The notes under the pieces were generated by a model, which was given only the letters and a program-made list of their open reading frames with translations, had not been told where the DNA came from and ran no database searches. The position numbers and the translations under genes were made by a program. DNA of 9,044 nucleotides. Source: DASUNQ01 sp036277075 (GTDB lineage: Bacteria > Acidobacteriota > Thermoanaerobaculia > Multivoradales > UBA5704). Positions 5,587 to 9,044 of the stretch are shown here, piece after piece. Position 1 is the stretch's first letter. Every line of letters begins with the position of its first letter. The stretch is taken from assembly GCA_036277075.1 (NCBI GenBank), contig DASUNQ010000364.1, positions 1-9,044 on the forward strand, written 5' to 3'.

Positions 5587-8304
5587 ATGCCCCTCGACGA
5601 GTACCGCCGCAAGCGGGACTTCTCCGTCACGCCCGAGCCCGCCGGCGCCGCCAAGCGCAAGGCCGCTCGCGCCGCCCGCAAGCGCAAGCCGAAGGGCCTC
5701 TCCTACGTCATCCAGAAGCACGCGGCGACGCGGCTGCACTACGACTTCCGGCTCGAGATGGAGGGAGTGCTGCGCAGTTGGGCGGTGCCCAAGGGGCCGA
5801 GCCTCGACCCGGGCGAGAAGCGGCTGGCGGTCCACGTCGAGGACCACCCGCTGGACTACGGCGGCTTCGAGGGGGTGATCCCGAAGGGGCAGTACGGCGG
5901 CGGCACGGTGCTGCTCTGGGACCGCGGCACCTGGGAGCCGCTGGAGGGGGACCCGGTCGCGGCCTACCGCAAGGGTCGGCTCAAGTTCCGGCTCGACGGC
6001 GAGAAGCTCCAGGGCGGCTGGATGCTGGTGCGCACCGGCGGGCGCCGCGGCGGCGACGAGGACGGCAAGGAGAACTGGCTGCTGATCAAGGAGCGCGACG
6101 AGGCGGCGCACCCGGGGAGCGGCGACGCGGTGGTGCGCGAGCGGCCCGAGAGCGTCGACACCGGGCAGACCCTGGAGGAGATCGCGGCCGATCCGCAGCG
6201 AGTGTGGGAGTCGAACCGGGACGAGCCGGCGAAGGGCTCGGTCGCGGCGAGGCTCCGCGCGGCGGTGGCGCGGCGCCAGAAACCGGCGGCGCCGGCGCCG
6301 GCGAAGCGCGCCAAGCGGGCGAAGCCCGCCGCGCCTCCTCCCGCGGCCGACCTCTCCTCGATCCCCGGGGTGCGCAAGGGGGCGCTGCCCGGCGAGATCG
6401 AGCCGCAGCTCGCCACCCTCGTCGACGAGGCGCCGCGCGGCGAGGAGTGGGTGCACGAGATCAAGTACGACGGCTACCGGCTGCTCGCCGAGCTCGCGCG
6501 GGGCAAGGCGCGGCTGCTCACCCGTCACGCGAAGGACTGGACCGCCAACTTTCCGGCCGTGGCGGCGGCCGCCGGCGCGCTGCCGGTCCGCCAGGCGCTC
6601 CTCGACGGCGAGGTCGTGGTGCTGGCGCCGGACGGGACGACGAGCTTCCAGGCGCTGCAGAACGCGCTCAAGGACCGGCGCGGCGGCGACCTGGTCTTTT
6701 TCGCCTTCGACCTCCTCCATCTCGACGGCTGGGACCTGCGCGGCGCGCCGCTCGTGGAGCGCAAGCGGGTGCTCGAGGAGCTGCTCGCGGCAGCCGGCGG
6801 CGAGGGGCCGCTCCGCCTCTCCGGCCACATCGCCGGGCGCGGCCAGGACTTCTACCGCCAGGCCTGCGGCTTCGGCCTCGAAGGGATCGTCTCGAAGCGC
6901 GCCCAGGCGCGCTACCGCTCCGGCCGCGGGCGCGACTGGCTGAAGGTCAAGTGCCTGTCGCGGCAGGAGCTCGTGATCGTCGGCTACACCGACCCCGAGG
7001 GCTCGCGGACGGGCTTCGGGGCGCTGCTGCTCGCCGTGCGCGAGCCGGCGCGGCAGGAGGACGGCGGCCTGGTCTTCGCCGGCAAGGTGGGCACCGGCTT
7101 CGACGAGAAGACGCTGCGCGAGCTGCACAAGCGGGTCCGCAAGTTGGAGCGCAAGACCCCCGCCTTCGCCAACCCGCCGCGCGGCGCCGAGGCCCGCCGC
7201 TCGCACTGGGTGGAGCCGAAGCTGGTGGCCGAGGTGGCGTTCACGGAGTGGACGGACGAGGGGCTGCTACGGCACCCCGCGTTCCTCGGCCTGCGCGAGG
7301 ACAAGAAGCCGGAGGAGGTCGTGCGCGAGCGTCCGATCGATCAGAAAGCGGCGGAGCCGCCGGCACCTGCGGCCGCGGGTACGGCGAAGGGGAAGAAGGG
7401 GAAGGTCGAGATCGCCGGCGTCACGCTCAGCAACCCGGACAAGGTCCTCTACCCCGAGTCGGGGACCACCAAGCGCGACCTGGCGCTCTTCTACGCCGGG
7501 ATCGGCGACTGGATCCTGCCCCACCTGAAGGGCCGGCCGCTCACCATGCTGCGCTGCCCCGAGGGGCGGACCAAGGAGTGCTTCTACCAGAAGCACGTCA
7601 ACGATCAGTTCCCCGACTCGATCGAGCGGGTGTACGTCGACGGGCCGAAAGAGCAGCCCTACGGCGCCGTGCGCACGCTGCACGGCGTCGTCTGGCTGGT
7701 GCAGCTCGGCGTCCTCGAGCTGCACGTCTGGGGGGCGCACACCGATCAGTTCGAGAAGCCGGACATGATGGTCTTCGACCTCGACCCGGACGAGGGGCTG
7801 GCCTGGGAGCGGGTGGTGGAGGCCGCGCGGAGCCTGCGCGGCCGGCTCGAGGAGCTCGGCCTGCGCAGCTTCCTCAAGACCACCGGCGGCAAGGGGCTGC
7901 ACGTCGTCGTGCCGGTGGCCCGGCGCATCGGCTGGGACGACTTCAAGGCCTTCTCGAAGGCGCTGGTGGAGCGGATGGTGGCCGCGGAGCCGCAGCGCTA
8001 CACGTCGAAGATCCCGAAGGCCAGCCGCAAGGGCAAGGTCCTGCTCGACTACCTGCGCAACGGGCGCGGCGCCACCGCGGTGGTGGCGTACTCGACCCGG
8101 GCCCGCCCCGGCGCGACGGTGTCGACGCCGCTCTTCTGGGAGGAGCTGGACGACTCCGAGCTGCGCGGCTCACGTTTCACCGTCGCGACGCTTCCCCAAC
8201 GGCTCGCGGCGCTGCCGTCGGACCCCTGGGAGGAGTACTTCAAGGTGCGCCAGTCCATCACCGCCGACATGCGGAGGGCGGTCGGCCTCAGGAGCCCGTC
8301 ATGA
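5587..8304 (+). CDS. ligD: Multifunctional ATP-dependent DNA ligase LigD (PE-LIG-POL order)
   Basis: A complete 905-residue LigD, which trims, fills and seals Ku-bound DNA ends. Residues about 37-180 are the 3'-phosphoesterase domain. H45, H51, D53 and R55 (in VIQKHAATRLHYDFRLE), with H87 and Y91, correspond to the Mn2+-binding and catalytic residues of Pseudomonas LigD. Residues about 268-575 are the ligase: EIKYDGYR (291-298) with nucleophile Lys293, FFAFDLLHLDG (371-381), EGIVSKR (432-438) and DWLKVKC (450-456), followed by the OB fold. Residues about 608-885 are the primase-like polymerase: FDLDPD (730-735) with metal ligands D731 and D733, and TTGGKGLHV (765-773) with H772. Ala/Lys/Pro-rich linkers (about 225-255 and 587-606) join the domains, and a basic stretch (21-36) precedes the first. 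The order matches Pseudomonas, not Mycobacterium (POL-PE-LIG). No catalytic residue is missing. It follows ku by 23 bp and overlaps the next gene by 4 bp. Confidence 0.97.
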   Translation: MPLDEYRRKRDFSVTPEPAGAAKRKAARAARKRKPKGLSYVIQKHAATRLHYDFRLEMEGVLRSWAVPKGPSLDPGEKRLAVHVEDHPLDYGGFEGVIPKGQYGGGTVLLWDRGTWEPLEGDPVAAYRKGRLKFRLDGEKLQGGWMLVRTGGRRGGDEDGKENWLLIKERDEAAHPGSGDAVVRERPESVDTGQTLEEIAADPQRVWESNRDEPAKGSVAARLRAAVARRQKPAAPAPAKRAKRAKPAAPPPAADLSSIPGVRKGALPGEIEPQLATLVDEAPRGEEWVHEIKYDGYRLLAELARGKARLLTRHAKDWTANFPAVAAAAGALPVRQALLDGEVVVLAPDGTTSFQALQNALKDRRGGDLVFFAFDLLHLDGWDLRGAPLVERKRVLEELLAAAGGEGPLRLSGHIAGRGQDFYRQACGFGLEGIVSKRAQARYRSGRGRDWLKVKCLSRQELVIVGYTDPEGSRTGFGALLLAVREPARQEDGGLVFAGKVGTGFDEKTLRELHKRVRKLERKTPAFANPPRGAEARRSHWVEPKLVAEVAFTEWTDEGLLRHPAFLGLREDKKPEEVVRERPIDQKAAEPPAPAAAGTAKGKKGKVEIAGVTLSNPDKVLYPESGTTKRDLALFYAGIGDWILPHLKGRPLTMLRCPEGRTKECFYQKHVNDQFPDSIERVYVDGPKEQPYGAVRTLHGVVWLVQLGVLELHVWGAHTDQFEKPDMMVFDLDPDEGLAWERVVEAARSLRGRLEELGLRSFLKTTGGKGLHVVVPVARRIGWDDFKAFSKALVERMVAAEPQRYTSKIPKASRKGKVLLDYLRNGRGATAVVAYSTRARPGATVSTPLFWEELDDSELRGSRFTVATLPQRLAALPSDPWEEYFKVRQSITADMRRAVGLRSPS

Positions 8305-9044
8305 GACTTCGATTCGCCTTCGTCCTCGCCCTCACCGCGGCCTGCGCCGGCGGCGACGCCAGCCAGGCCACCCTGCCGGCGACCGTCGGCGACCTGCTCC
8401 GCGACACCCTGCAGGCGCCGCTGCCGGCGGAGGTCAAGGAGGAGGAGGAGCGCCGGCACGTCTGGGCGGACATGCGCCGCTTCTACCGCCGGCGCCTCTG
8501 GCTCCCCGCCTGGTTCGACGCCGAGGGGGCGGTGCCGGCGGCGCAGAAGCTGCTCGACGCCATCCCGCTGGTGGCGCGCGAGGGGGTCGAGCCGCGCCAC
8601 TACCGCGCCGAGGAGCTGGCGGCGCACCTCGCGGAGCTGGCGAAGATCGAGTCGTTCGACGACCCGCTGGCGCAGCGCCGGCTGGTCGCGGCCGACCTGC
8701 GCTTCACCTACGCCTTCATGACGCTGGCCCACCACCTCGCCGTCGGCCGGCTCAACCCGCGCTCGATCCGGGCCGAGTGGTACACCAAGCCGCGGGACCC
8801 GAACCTCGGGGAGCTGCTGACCGCGATGCTCGAGAAGCCGGAGGCGCTCGGCGCCGGCCTCGAGGCCCTGGTGCCGCCCCTCGCGCCGTACGCCGAGCTG
8901 CGCACCGCGCTCGCCGCCTACCGCGAGCTCGCCGCCGCCGGCGGCTGGCCCGAGGTGGCCGCCGGTCCGACGCTGAAGCCCGGCGCCACGGGCGAGCGGG
9001 TGGCGGCGCTGCGCCAGCGGCTGGCGGCCGGCGGCGATCTGCCC
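8301..9044 (+). CDS. L,D-transpeptidase, YcbB/LdtD-like, N-terminal part only
   Basis: The first 248 codons of a gene that runs off the right edge. The protein starts with a signal sequence (MRLRFAFVLALTAAC); Cys15 after LTAA loosely fits a lipobox, so it may be a lipoprotein. Residues about 50-190 resemble the scaffold domain of YcbB-type L,D-transpeptidases (FYRRRLWLPAWFD, then LLDAIPLVAREGVEPRHYRA). The end of the window (LKPGATGERVAALRQRLAAG) begins a peptidoglycan-binding domain of the PG_binding_1 type. The YkuD catalytic domain with its HxxxSHGCxR motif would lie beyond the edge and is not seen. These periplasmic enzymes make 3-3 crosslinks in peptidoglycan or attach proteins to it. 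The ATG overlaps the ligD stop (ATGA), with GGAG in the ligD 3' end as a likely ribosome-binding site, so translation is probably coupled to ligD. The family call is good; activity cannot be judged. Confidence 0.85.
   Translation, partial: MRLRFAFVLALTAACAGGDASQATLPATVGDLLRDTLQAPLPAEVKEEEERRHVWADMRRFYRRRLWLPAWFDAEGAVPAAQKLLDAIPLVAREGVEPRHYRAEELAAHLAELAKIESFDDPLAQRRLVAADLRFTYAFMTLAHHLAVGRLNPRSIRAEWYTKPRDPNLGELLTAMLEKPEALGAGLEALVPPLAPYAELRTALAAYRELAAAGGWPEVAAGPTLKPGATGERVAALRQRLAAGGDLP

Noticed and set aside
5269..7206. Minus-strand open frame of about 645 codons opposite ligD
   Set aside because: LigD on the plus strand has all three domains with intact catalytic motifs; the antisense frame is Arg/Leu/Ala-rich with no family signal.
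1..9044. Mobile element, prophage, CRISPR or defence island
   Set aside because: No transposase, integrase, spaced direct repeats, tRNA attachment site or toxin-antitoxin-like small gene pair is visible. Base and codon use look uniform across the window.

Overview
The window is very GC-rich, roughly 70% or more by eye, with G/C-biased third codon positions throughout. No rRNA, tRNA, CRISPR array, transposase or phage gene is visible. It reads as ordinary chromosomal DNA of a high-GC, probably Gram-negative bacterium. The gene mix (bacterial NHEJ, a YcbB-like L,D-transpeptidase, a BON-domain envelope protein, a membrane-anchored coiled-coil protein resembling M23 peptidase N-termini) would fit Acidobacteriota, Myxococcota or similar lineages. 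That placement is inference, because no marker gene is present.

Layout. The left half (1-4477) is a run of five minus-strand genes. In transcription order, from right to left, these are: a secreted protein with propeller-like repeats and no recognised function (2951-4477); fdhD, the sulfurtransferase accessory of molybdenum formate dehydrogenases (2070-2921); an exported acidic BON-domain protein (1451-2014); an inositol-monophosphatase family phosphatase (413-1273, GTG start); and a membrane-anchored coiled-coil protein cut by the window edge (1-416). The last two overlap by 4 bp (ATGA). A 177-bp gap between the BON and phosphatase genes carries a REP-like palindrome and a second, terminator-like hairpin.

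The right half (4627-9044) is a plus-strand cluster: ku, ligD and a truncated L,D-transpeptidase gene. The 149-bp gap at 4478-4626 separates it divergently from the left run. Ku and LigD are the two core proteins of bacterial non-homologous end joining. Ku binds and bridges DNA ends and recruits LigD, which here carries phosphoesterase, ligase and polymerase domains in the order PE-LIG-POL, all with intact catalytic motifs. The ku reading frame is broken once, near 4813, by what looks like a 2-nt loss. Both halves are otherwise well conserved, so a sequencing or assembly error, or a very recent mutation, is more likely than an old pseudogene. The transpeptidase gene overlaps ligD by 4 bp (ATGA), so a cell-wall gene is translationally linked to the repair operon.

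I see no convincing previously undescribed system. The points most worth checking are the ku frameshift, the unrecognised secreted protein next to fdhD, the palindromic gap at 1274-1450, and the repair/cell-wall gene coupling.
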